64,000 bases of DNA from UBA5109 sp038148755 (GTDB lineage Bacteria; Pseudomonadota; Gammaproteobacteria; Pseudomonadales; Pseudohongiellaceae), in contig JAYQWA010000002.1 of assembly GCA_038148755.1 (NCBI GenBank), positions 62,001 through 126,000 on the forward strand, given 5' to 3'. Shown here piece after piece: positions 44,411 through 52,246 of this stretch. The notes beneath the pieces are model-generated. The model saw only the letters and a list, made by a program, of their open reading frames with translations. It had not been told where the DNA came from and made no database searches. The translations under genes and the position numbers were made by a program. Numbering within the stretch: the first letter of the stretch is position 1; the number at the start of each line of letters is the position of its first letter.

Positions 44411-45448
44411 ATGCAAGAACTCACTATTACCCGCCCCGATGACTGGCATGTGCACCTACGTGACGGCATTGGCTTAAAGCATACAGTTGCGTATACGGCG
44501 CGTTATTTTGGCCGTGCCATTGTTATGCCTAACCTGGTTCCTGCTGTGACAAGCACTAAAGCGGCACTGGCTTATAGACAGCGCATTCTTGATGTGAAAC
44601 CTGCTGGCTCATCATTCCAGCCTTTAATGACACTGTACCTCACCGACAATACCTCAGTGGAAGAACTCGCTGCAGCTAAGGCAAGCGGCCAAATCTTTGG
44701 CATTAAATTGTATCCGGCTGGAGCAACCACAAATTCTGATTCAGGCGTAACAGATGTAGAAAAGGTTTATGGCTGTCTGGAACGCATGAGTGAGCTTGGA
44801 TTACCTTTATTAATCCATGGCGAAGTGACCGATAGTTCGGTCGATATTTTTGATCGGGAGAAAGTCTTTATCGACAATATTCTAAGCAAAATAACTGAGC
44901 GGTTTCCCACACTAAAAGTGGTGCTTGAACATATCACCACCAGACAGGCCGTAGATTTTGTCAGCAGTGCACCCGACAATGTCGGCGCAACGATCACGCC
45001 TCAACACCTTTTATATAACCGTAACCACATGCTGGTGGGGGGTATCCGTCCGCATTATTATTGCCTACCCATTCTCAAACGGAATGAGCATCAGCAGGCC
45101 TTGCTGGACATCGTTGCCAGCGGGAACAATAAATTTTTCCTGGGTACCGACTCTGCACCTCACGCAACCAACACCAAGGAAAATGCCTGTGGCTGTGCCG
45201 GATGCTTCAGCGCTCATGCTGCCTTGGAACTTTATGCAGAAGTATTTGATACACTGAATGCCCTGGACAAACTGGAAGCTTTTGCCTCGTTTAACGGCCC
45301 GGATTTCTATGGCCTGCCCCGTAACGATGACAGCATTACACTACGCAAAGCCAGCTGGCAGGTTCCTGATTCCTACGACTTTGGTCAACAACAGCTTACC
45401 CCCCTCTACAGTAAAGAAACATTACAATGGTCTGTATTGAGTGACTGA
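44411..45448 (+). CDS. pyrC: dihydroorotase (class II, PyrC type)
   Basis: PyrC closes carbamoyl-aspartate to dihydroorotate in pyrimidine synthesis. The start is the ATG at 44411 (product about 345 residues), since the long upstream frame reaches back over the argG promoter and has no family sequence. Metal ligands are in DDWHVHLRDG, the carboxylated Lys in GIKLYPAGATTNSD, then LPLLIHGEV, VVLEHITT, and FLGTDSAPH. Its stop overlaps the rnt start. Confidence 0.96.
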   Translation: MQELTITRPDDWHVHLRDGIGLKHTVAYTARYFGRAIVMPNLVPAVTSTKAALAYRQRILDVKPAGSSFQPLMTLYLTDNTSVEELAAAKASGQIFGIKLYPAGATTNSDSGVTDVEKVYGCLERMSELGLPLLIHGEVTDSSVDIFDREKVFIDNILSKITERFPTLKVVLEHITTRQAVDFVSSAPDNVGATITPQHLLYNRNHMLVGGIRPHYYCLPILKRNEHQQALLDIVASGNNKFFLGTDSAPHATNTKENACGCAGCFSAHAALELYAEVFDTLNALDKLEAFASFNGPDFYGLPRNDDSITLRKASWQVPDSYDFGQQQLTPLYSKETLQWSVLSD

Positions 45449-46076
45449 AAAATCTAAAACAAAAAAAATAACGCCTCTATCTGCGCGTTTTCGCGGCTTC
45501 CTACCGGTTGTGCTGGATCTGGAAACAGCAGGCTTTAATGCTGAAACCGATGCCATTCTGGAAGTCACCGCCGTTATTCTGGGCATGGATAAAAACCAGA
45601 ACCTGGTGCCGGAAAAAACCCATGCCTATCATGTGCAGCCTTTTGAAGGCGCCAACCTGGATGAAGCTTCCTTGCAATTTACCGGTATTAACCCTCACCA
45701 CCCTTTGCGTATCGCCCACCCTGAAAAAGATGTCTTTGCCGATATGTTCAAACACATCCGTAAAAAGGTAAAAGAAGAATCCTGTTCGCGCGCAATTCTG
45801 GTGGCCCATAATGCGCATTTTGATCATGGTTTTATTCGGGCCGCCGTCGAACGCCATCAGTTGAAGCGTAACCCTTTTCATCCCTTTTCCAGTCTGGATA
45901 CGGTATCTTTGTCTGCGCTAAGTTTTGGTCAAACGGTACTGTCCCGTGCCTGTGAAGCTGCCGGACTGGATTTTGATAATGAACAGGCCCATTCAGCCAG
46001 ATATGATGCTGAAAAAACGGCCGACCTGTTTTGCCATATTGTTAACCACTGGAAGACTCTGGGAGGATGGCCTTGA
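45441..46076 (+). CDS. rnt: ribonuclease T
   Basis: RNase T trims the 3' ends of tRNAs and other stable RNAs. The 211-residue protein has the DEDD-type exonuclease motifs: VVLDLETAGF, AHNAHFDHGF, and HSARYDAEKTADLF. The start is GTG at 45441 and overlaps pyrC by eight bases. Pyrimidine pyrC-rnt order matches pseudomonads as I recall them. Confidence 0.95.
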   Translation: MTEKSKTKKITPLSARFRGFLPVVLDLETAGFNAETDAILEVTAVILGMDKNQNLVPEKTHAYHVQPFEGANLDEASLQFTGINPHHPLRIAHPEKDVFADMFKHIRKKVKEESCSRAILVAHNAHFDHGFIRAAVERHQLKRNPFHPFSSLDTVSLSALSFGQTVLSRACEAAGLDFDNEQAHSARYDAEKTADLFCHIVNHWKTLGGWP

Positions 46077-47728
46077 CTGACCGACAAGACGGAGCACTGG
46101 CAGATACCATCGGCGAACGATGGATAGACAGCACCAAAAATCCCACTTTTAAAAAAGAACACCTGATTATTGATACGCTGGGAACAAAACTCAGTCCGAT
46201 CCGGGCACTGACCGGCAGCTTTGTACTGGCCAGCCACATTAAAAAAATCAGCCCCGAACAGACAGTCGCGACACTTCTGCCAACCAGCGCCGGCGCGATG
46301 CTTTGTAATATGGCTATTCTGTTACTGGGTAAAACCTTGGTTAACCTGAATTACACAGCAAGTGCTGAATCGATCAAATCTTCCATTGAGCAGGCAGGCA
46401 TTCAAACCATCTATACCTCTTCAACATTTTTACAGCGGCTGGAAGCCCGTGGCATTGATACCAGCTGGCTTGAAACGTCTGCCAATATCGTCATTCTTGA
46501 AAAAGTTCGTGCATCAAGCTCCAGGTTACAGCAGCTATTTACCTTGTTACGTTGTCAGCTTTATTCTCCAAGAGCACTTAAAAAACGCTTTCTCAACAAA
46601 GTGGATGCAGAGACACCGGCGGTAATTTTATTTTCCAGTGGCAGTGAGGCTCAGCCAAAAGGCATCCTCCTCAGTCATAGAAATATTCTGACCAATATTG
46701 ACCAGTTCAAAGTTCTTTTGAAGGCCACCCAGGATGATGTCGTTCTGGCCAATTTACCCCTCTTTCATGCACTGGGGCTGACTGTCACGGAATTTATGCC
46801 CTTACTGGAGAGCGTCACTGTCGTTTGTCATGCCGACCCTACCGATGCAGTGGCAACCGCCAATGCCATTAAGAAGTATGGTGTCAGCATAATGTTTGGC
46901 ACATCCACCTTTTATCGCCTTTATATTCGCAATCCGAAAATCACCCCGGATTCACTCGAATCATTACGCCTGGTAATTGCCGGTGCAGAAAAACTCCAGA
47001 CTGAAGTAAGGGAAGAGTTTTACACCAAATTTGGCAAGGTGATCTATGAAGGTTATGGGGCAACTGAAACCGCACCTGTTGCCTGTGTCAACGTACCGGA
47101 CGAAACCGATGATGACGGCAATATCGTGATCAACCATAAACCCGGTTCAGTGGGTTTGCCGATTACCGATACTGAAATTATGGTTGTTGACCCGGAAACA
47201 ATGATGCCCCTCGACACAGGTGAATCTGGCATGATTCTGATTCATGGCGATCAGGTGATGCAGGGCTATCTGAACAACCCGGAAAAAACCAAACAAGCCC
47301 TGCCTATAATTGATGGCAAGACATGGTACGTCAGTGGCGACAAAGGTTATCTGGATGAAGATGGCTTCCTGTTTATACAGGACAGATATTCCCGCTTTGC
47401 CAAAATAGGCGGTGAAATGATTGCGCTCGGGCAGGTAGAAGCTGCCATCCGTAAAGTCATAGGTGATATTGAACTGGAAGTTGTCGCCATGAATATCCCC
47501 CACCCCAAAAAAGGTGAGACCATCATCGTTTTAGCCAACCGGACTCTGGATAAAAAAGAACTCAAGGACAGTTTGCTGGAGAATGGTTTGACTACGCTCG
47601 CCCTGCCAAGCGCTTACTATCTAGTTGATGAAATACCCAAATTAGGCTCCGGTAAAACTGATTTTGGTACGGCCAAGAAACTGGCACAACGAGTCAGTGA
47701 GATTGGTGACAAATACAGTAAAAAGTAG
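46067..47728 (+). CDS. AMP-forming acyl-CoA/acyl-ACP ligase
   Basis: This 553-residue ANL-superfamily enzyme activates a carboxylic or fatty acid. It has VILFSSGSEAQPKGILLSH (ATP-binding loop), YEGYGATETAP, VSGDKGYLDEDGFLFI, and the adenylation Lys in KLGSGKTDFG. It resembles the acyl-ACP synthetase half of Aas but lacks the acyltransferase domain. Start ATG at 46067 overlaps rnt by ten bases. In Pseudomonas, as I recall, a peroxiredoxin sits here between rnt and bfd, so the slot is occupied differently in this genome. Confidence 0.88.
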   Translation: MALTDRQDGALADTIGERWIDSTKNPTFKKEHLIIDTLGTKLSPIRALTGSFVLASHIKKISPEQTVATLLPTSAGAMLCNMAILLLGKTLVNLNYTASAESIKSSIEQAGIQTIYTSSTFLQRLEARGIDTSWLETSANIVILEKVRASSSRLQQLFTLLRCQLYSPRALKKRFLNKVDAETPAVILFSSGSEAQPKGILLSHRNILTNIDQFKVLLKATQDDVVLANLPLFHALGLTVTEFMPLLESVTVVCHADPTDAVATANAIKKYGVSIMFGTSTFYRLYIRNPKITPDSLESLRLVIAGAEKLQTEVREEFYTKFGKVIYEGYGATETAPVACVNVPDETDDDGNIVINHKPGSVGLPITDTEIMVVDPETMMPLDTGESGMILIHGDQVMQGYLNNPEKTKQALPIIDGKTWYVSGDKGYLDEDGFLFIQDRYSRFAKIGGEMIALGQVEAAIRKVIGDIELEVVAMNIPHPKKGETIIVLANRTLDKKELKDSLLENGLTTLALPSAYYLVDEIPKLGSGKTDFGTAKKLAQRVSEIGDKYSKK

Positions 47729-47738
47729 AAATTTCTGT

Positions 47739-47767
47739 TTGACAATGATTCTCATTTAGCTTATTAT
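47739..47767 (+). promoter_or_regulatory. sigma-70-type promoter overlapped by a Fur box, upstream of bfd
   Basis: TTGACA at 47739-47744 and TATTAT at 47762-47767 are separated by exactly 17 bases. A Fur-type site overlaps the -35 and spacer: AATGA-TTC-TCATT at 47744-47756, inside a 19-mer that matches 13 of 19 positions of the E. coli Fur consensus. Iron repression of bfd, and possibly of the downstream bfr, is therefore expected. The promoter is 45 bases upstream of the bfd start. Confidence 0.75.
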
Positions 47768-47811
47768 TCTCAGCAAGTTTTATAGTTTGGCTATTTATTG
47801 AGTTTATTGTT

Positions 47812-47997
47812 ATGTACGTGTGTCTCTGCAAAGCTGTGACTGACAGCCAGATTAAAGAATCCATCAATGGTGGCGCCAGTTCTTTTGCTGAAGTCCGCCG
47901 TCACCTGGGTGTTTCCACACAGTGCGGGAAATGTTTACAGCAGGCTAAATCCATCGTAGAGACGACAACTAAAAAAGCCCCTTTCCACCCTGCTTAG
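47812..47997 (+). CDS. bfd: bacterioferritin-associated ferredoxin
   Basis: Bfd is a small [2Fe-2S] protein that reduces bacterioferritin to release iron. The 61-residue product has the four ligands at Cys4, Cys6, Cys38 and Cys41 (MYVCLC and CGKC) exactly as in the family. It is led by a Fur-type promoter, so it is made when iron is scarce. The 268-base stretch to bfr holds no gene; it includes an AT-rich section with a possible second regulatory site. Confidence 0.96.
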   Translation: MYVCLCKAVTDSQIKESINGGASSFAEVRRHLGVSTQCGKCLQQAKSIVETTTKKAPFHPA

Positions 47998-48151
47998 TTA
48001 AAGCTGCTGCACTCGTCCACTCTTCGTTCGCTACGCTTTTGGCGATTGATTGAATTACCTTTTATAAATTTCACTTTGTTCCGTTTTAGTGTCATTCATT
48101 ACGTTTTATCTGTTATCTGCTCTTTTTTTCGCTTTTATTAAGAAACGTAGT

Positions 48152-48167
48152 AATAAGCATTCTTATT
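48152..48167 (+). other. inverted repeat in the bfd-bfr gap
   Basis: AATAAG (48152-48157) and CTTATT (48162-48167) form a 6-4-6 inverted repeat in an AT-rich stretch about 100 bases before bfr. It resembles a weak Fur or similar operator but is not close to the consensus. It could also be chance in AT-rich DNA. Confidence 0.25.
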
Positions 48168-48265
48168 TATACTTTTCCTTTATAAATTAATAACTTAGAT
48201 ATAGACTTTTGTTCCTTACTTAGCCAGAATGTTACCTGAATTCAAAGTAGTTACGGAGGTAAGAC

Positions 48266-48736
48266 ATGCAAGGTGACAAACAGGTTATCAGCCATCTTAA
48301 TAAGGTACTGGGTAATGAACTCATTGCCATTAATCAGTATTTTCTACACGCCAAAATGCTCCAGGATTGGGGGCTGAAAGAGCTGGCCAATTACACTCAC
48401 CATGAATCCATTGATGAAATGAAGCATGCCGATCAGCTGATTGAACGCATTTTGTTTCTGGAAGGTCTGCCTAACCTACAGGATCTTGGCAAACTGCGTA
48501 TCGGCGAGGATACCGAGGAGATGCTGAAATGTGACCTGGCTCTGGAAATGCGCGCTATCCCTGATTTACGTGAAGCCATTGCCTACTGTGAAAGCGTTAA
48601 GGATTTTGTTTCCCGCGATTTGTTTCAGGAAATTCTTGATGCTGAAGAAGAGCATGTCGACTGGCTGGAAACCCAGATCAGCCTGATAGAAAAAATCGGT
48701 ATACAGAATTATCTTTCAGAAAAAATGGGAGAATAA
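48266..48736 (+). CDS. bfr: bacterioferritin
   Basis: Bfr is the heme-containing iron-storage shell protein. The 156-residue product keeps every diiron ligand at family numbers, Glu18, Glu51, His54, Glu94, Glu127 and His130, and the heme ligand Met52. A strong GGAGGT lies eight bases before the ATG. It follows bfd; the pair stores and releases iron. Since bfd alone carries the visible Fur site, whether bfr shares it is not clear. Confidence 0.97.
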   Translation: MQGDKQVISHLNKVLGNELIAINQYFLHAKMLQDWGLKELANYTHHESIDEMKHADQLIERILFLEGLPNLQDLGKLRIGEDTEEMLKCDLALEMRAIPDLREAIAYCESVKDFVSRDLFQEILDAEEEHVDWLETQISLIEKIGIQNYLSEKMGE

Positions 48737-48788
48737 AAGCACTAACTGACTTGCGTTTTTCTTAAAGACTGTTTTAAAACATAAAAAA

Positions 48789-48828
48789 ATTCCCGCTTGC
48801 TTTTTTAATCAGCAAGCGGGGATTTTTT
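48789..48828. terminator. bidirectional factor-independent terminator
   Basis: CCCGCTTGC (48792-48800) pairs perfectly with GCAAGCGGG (48812-48820), with an 11-base loop. A T-run follows on the plus strand (GATTTTTTAT) and an A-run precedes it, so it can end transcripts in both directions. It serves bfr (plus) and the convergent alpha/beta hydrolase (minus). Confidence 0.85.
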
Positions 48829-48848
48829 ATTGGAATACGACTTACTGC

Positions 48849-49913
48849 TTATTCCATGTCAACAGCAAGATCGATGATTACCTGCGCTATTTCATCACTA
48901 TTGGTGTCCGCCATCATAAAATGTCCGTTACCTTCAAAACCCAAATCAGGTAAATAAGTAAAGCTGGCATCTACACCGGCCTGGCGCAGAGTTTTAGTCG
49001 CACAATCCAGTCCCAACGCTTCAGTTAAGCCCATTGGCGATCCAACCAGAACTACCGGTTTATCCTGCAGGTTTGTCAGACGGCTAACTGAACCTTGAGA
49101 TTGCAACATACAGCCTTCAGCATCAGCAGACAAATTAGTATTCAATGCAGGACTGAAAGTCAGTCCAGGACGCACATCTTCACCGAGGATATTACTACCA
49201 ACAGCCTCAATAGCGATCAAACCTGCAACATTGTCAGGGTTATCATCCATTGCCCACCAGCCAGTCATGCCACCTGCAGAATGAGTGATCACAATAGCTG
49301 GTCCAATTCGATCCAGTAAGCGGGATAAATCTTCGGCAGCAATTTCATTACCGGCATAAGGTCCGGGAGGTGAACTCGCTAACCAACCCTGAATGCTGGG
49401 ATCGTTCGGATCAGAGTAATCACCGGGCCACAAATCAGCAGTTGCCAAAAAGCTGATAATTCCTGAACTGGTATTTGGACCCAGCTCACCATAGTCAGCA
49501 CTGGTTGGTGAACGTCCATAGCCTGGTCGGTCTATCCAGTACACATCAAAACCTGCTGCCAGGAAGTAATCGCGCCAGCCATCACGGTTATCCGGCGTAC
49601 TGAACCAGTCAGTAGCCTGACCGCCACCGCCATGCACCAGCACTAGAGGATAAGGATGTTGTGGGTCTGCAACCAACTGGTAACCAACATACATTTGATT
49701 CTTAATGGCCAGACCAGGCGCACCAAACATCGGGCCGGCTTGTGGATTTGCAGGCACCTCGAAAGTCTCTCCTCCTACATAGAAATGCCCCTGTCCGCGT
49801 AAGGAAATAATGCCTGCTTCACCTTCAGCAAAAGCTGCCACGCTGCTGAAAACAGCCATCAATAGTCCAATGGCTGTCAGTAACAAGCCATTTTTGTTTT
49901 TTAGAAAAACCAT
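48849..49913 (-). CDS. exported alpha/beta-hydrolase
   Basis: The 354-residue protein has a signal peptide (core about 10-25, cleavage near AAFAE). The hydrolase core has VLVHGGGGQATDWF (oxyanion region, about 92-104), WIDRPGYGRSP and the nucleophile elbow ITHSAGGMTGWW (Ser212). A GNGHFMMADTN near the end supplies the catalytic His. This is an esterase-like enzyme of the periplasm or outside the cell; the substrate is unknown. It shares the terminator with bfr. Confidence 0.88.
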   Translation of the reverse strand: MVFLKNKNGLLLTAIGLLMAVFSSVAAFAEGEAGIISLRGQGHFYVGGETFEVPANPQAGPMFGAPGLAIKNQMYVGYQLVADPQHPYPLVLVHGGGGQATDWFSTPDNRDGWRDYFLAAGFDVYWIDRPGYGRSPTSADYGELGPNTSSGIISFLATADLWPGDYSDPNDPSIQGWLASSPPGPYAGNEIAAEDLSRLLDRIGPAIVITHSAGGMTGWWAMDDNPDNVAGLIAIEAVGSNILGEDVRPGLTFSPALNTNLSADAEGCMLQSQGSVSRLTNLQDKPVVLVGSPMGLTEALGLDCATKTLRQAGVDASFTYLPDLGFEGNGHFMMADTNSDEIAQVIIDLAVDME

Positions 49914-50019
49914 AGTTTTCTCCGAGCTGATAAATGTAAAAAGATAAAAATAAAAAAGAACGCGCAGAATAACCCCTATTAACTTCAGGGTCTATGTTTT
50001 AGCAAGGATAACTGTCTGG

Positions 50020-50601
50020 CTAGATAGCCGATTCGCCTTTGGTAAGCAATCTGTTGCGCCAACTTATAAAACCAAAAACAACGATGACTAAATAAATTAA
50101 AAATAACAGAACCGTCAGATACAGCCCCCTGTCCAGATACAAATAAATTGAAAGCGCATCAATAACAAACCAGTAGATCCAGTTTTCCAGAATTTTGTAA
50201 ATTACCATGAAGGTGGTCAAAATACTGGCCCAGGTAGTAAAGGAATCAACGTAGGGCCATGCTGCCGCTGTATAATTCTGCATATACCAGCCATTCAGCC
50301 AGGCCAGTAATAAAATCAACAACAGTATCAAACCATGCTGCCAGGCCCTGAGCGTTTTTATACTCAAGCCCTCGTGTTTATCCCCACCGTAGCGCCATTG
50401 CAGCCACCCTGCCAGCGCCATGCTGATATAAAAAACATTCAGCATGGATTCCATCAACAAACCAACCTGCCAGAACAGATAAACATAAATGGCGGAACTG
50501 ATAAAAGCGCAAAGCCAGCACCAGATATTTTCTTTTGCCGCTAACAGCAAATAAGCAACAGCTAGAATGACACCAAGAATTTCAAGTAGCTGATTTATCA
50601 T
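50020..50601 (-). CDS. pnuC: PnuC-family vitamin transporter
   Basis: The 193-residue protein has about seven hydrophobic helices. The family signatures are LNVFYISMALAGWLQWRYGG and ENWIYWFVIDALSIYLY, with the paired Trp residues used in substrate binding. PnuC carries nicotinamide riboside; its PnuT relatives carry thiamine, and the two are hard to separate by eye. Its upstream neighbour is a YkoF-like protein, which binds thiamine or its precursor in other bacteria, so thiamine is a real possibility. It overlaps that gene by four bases. Confidence 0.85.
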   Translation of the reverse strand: MINQLLEILGVILAVAYLLLAAKENIWCWLCAFISSAIYVYLFWQVGLLMESMLNVFYISMALAGWLQWRYGGDKHEGLSIKTLRAWQHGLILLLILLLAWLNGWYMQNYTAAAWPYVDSFTTWASILTTFMVIYKILENWIYWFVIDALSIYLYLDRGLYLTVLLFLIYLVIVVFGFISWRNRLLTKGESAI

Positions 50602-50846
50602 TCACTTGCGTAGCCCGGAATAAATTTGCTGACAAAAACTGCCCGTCCATGTTCAGCAAAGCTCCAGGCCATCATTTCAGTCAACACCCTCATCACGTAT
50701 TGATATTCACCAATGATGATAGTTGAAGTCGCACTGGTTGTAATATCCAGATCAGGATAGCTATTTAGTTTCAAGATAAAGTTTTTTATTAAAGGTTTAA
50801 AATCTTCATTGAAAGGATACATGGATAGTTCGGCGGCTAAATTCAT
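50598..50846 (-). CDS. YkoF-like thiamine/HMP-binding small protein
   Basis: The 82-residue product matches a single YkoF-type domain: AAELSMYPFNEDFKPLIKNF, ITTSATSTIIIGEY, then VMRVLTEMMAWSFAEHGRAVFVSKF. YkoF in Bacillus binds thiamine or hydroxymethylpyrimidine in a fold of paired such domains. There is no signal peptide, so it would be cytosolic. It overlaps both the DMT-family gene and pnuC by four bases (ATGA), making a three-gene operon. Confidence 0.75.
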   Translation of the reverse strand: MNLAAELSMYPFNEDFKPLIKNFILKLNSYPDLDITTSATSTIIIGEYQYVMRVLTEMMAWSFAEHGRAVFVSKFIPGYASE

Positions 50847-51718
50847 ACAACTGTCTCCACTTTCTCTGTTAAACGTACAGTTCTGGTTTTATACAGCACG
50901 TTGATAATAACACCTGCACATACCAGCGCCATTCCCAGGTAGGTCATACTGTTGAAAGTTTCACCAAAAATAATAAAGCCAAGCGCGATTGTGTAGATAA
51001 TACTGGTGTAATTAACGATAGACACCGTCGCGATTTCTGCAATCTGATAGGCTCGCGTTAAATAATATTGAGCAATCTGGCTGGTTAGCCCAACCATTGC
51101 CAGATAAATCCATTCAAGCCCCTGAGGCATTACCCAGCCAAAAATGATCCACAGCCCTGTAACAGGCAAACATAACAGCGGGAAATAAAACATGATCACC
51201 AGCGGATGCTCCGATGAACTGAGTTTTCTCACACAGTTGTATGCCAGCCCCATTAATGCCGAGGCAGAAATACCAACAAACAGATGCAGCAATGAAATCC
51301 GGTTATCGAAACCCTGAATGACCAGAACACCGCTAAAACTCAGGGCGAAGAAAAAAAACTGTAAGGGACTGACCTTTTCTTTGACAAAGAATATTCCCAG
51401 TATGGTAGTAAAAATCGGGGCAAGATAAACCAGCGTTGAAGCCGCCGCCAAGGGGACAACCTGTATCAGATAATAATTCAGTGACAGCGCTATAACACCG
51501 GCGAGTCCACGCAATATTAAAATTGGTTTGTTCTTACCAAGGACCGGGACCCTTGCCCTGAGCAGGCTATACAAACAAACTACAATAGAAAACACCGCAC
51601 GAAAAAAAATTATTTCAAGGACAGGAATATTCGGCACAAGTTTGACAAAAACTGTCATCAAGGCGAACACAAAAGTCGCCAGCAACATATAAATGACGCC
51701 GCGCAAAGAGTCAGACAT
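50843..51718 (-). CDS. EamA/DMT-family transporter
   Basis: This 291-residue membrane protein has ten hydrophobic helices in two EamA repeats, with LEIIFFRAVFSIVVCLYSLL in the first and VSIVNYTSIIYTIALGFIIFGE in the second. The substrate is unknown. It is the first gene of a three-gene operon with a YkoF-like protein and PnuC; context suggests a link to vitamin or precursor uptake, which is inference. Confidence 0.86.
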   Translation of the reverse strand: MSDSLRGVIYMLLATFVFALMTVFVKLVPNIPVLEIIFFRAVFSIVVCLYSLLRARVPVLGKNKPILILRGLAGVIALSLNYYLIQVVPLAAASTLVYLAPIFTTILGIFFVKEKVSPLQFFFFALSFSGVLVIQGFDNRISLLHLFVGISASALMGLAYNCVRKLSSSEHPLVIMFYFPLLCLPVTGLWIIFGWVMPQGLEWIYLAMVGLTSQIAQYYLTRAYQIAEIATVSIVNYTSIIYTIALGFIIFGETFNSMTYLGMALVCAGVIINVLYKTRTVRLTEKVETVV

Positions 51719-51794
51719 AACTTATTAAAAAAGTGAGAGCCTTGTGGCTCAGGAAATTACGCTTTCAATAACTGCTTTTCAGTATTTACTGTCT

Positions 51795-52175
51795 TTATTC
51801 TGCTGGTTGCGATTCATCTGCCGCTGTAACAGAAACTTCACTAAGCAACGTTTTAAGCTCACCACTTTGATACATTTCAGTCATGATGTCGCAGCCACCT
51901 ACCAGCTCACCGTTGACAAATAACTGGGGGAAGGTTGGCCAGTCTGAAATTTTCGGCAAATTAGCTCTGATCTCAGGATTCGACAGAATATCAACATAAG
52001 CAAAACGCTCTCCACAGGCCATCAGGATTTGTGTAGCCTGCGATGAAAAGCCACATTGCGGCTGATTGGGATTACCCTTCATATAAAGAATAATCGGATT
52101 GCTGCTGATCTGGTCTTTTATCGTTTCTTCTATATTTGTATTTTCGTTCATACTGTCACTCATACTTCCACTCAT
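51795..52175 (-). CDS. grxD: monothiol glutaredoxin (Grx4 family)
   Basis: The 126-residue protein has the CGFS active site at residues 41-44 (PQCGFSSQATQILMACGERF), then WPTFPQLFVNGELVGGCDI. Monothiol glutaredoxins of this type hold and pass on [2Fe-2S] clusters with glutathione. It has three methionines at the start (MSGSMSDSMN), so the precise start is uncertain; I took the longest. The acidic tail (about 110-126) is longer than usual. Position after bfd/bfr fits the pseudomonad order. Confidence 0.93.
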   Translation of the reverse strand: MSGSMSDSMNENTNIEETIKDQISSNPIILYMKGNPNQPQCGFSSQATQILMACGERFAYVDILSNPEIRANLPKISDWPTFPQLFVNGELVGGCDIMTEMYQSGELKTLLSEVSVTAADESQPAE

Positions 52176-52246
52176 AGCTTCACTGATATTTACATTGCCA
52201 GCTTATCAAGCTGTTCTGCAATTAATTGCACCTATTTTAGCTGATT

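Noticed and set aside
47998..48265. Small RNA or gene between bfd and bfr
   Set aside because: AT-rich with no clear promoter and terminator pair; only a weak inverted repeat.
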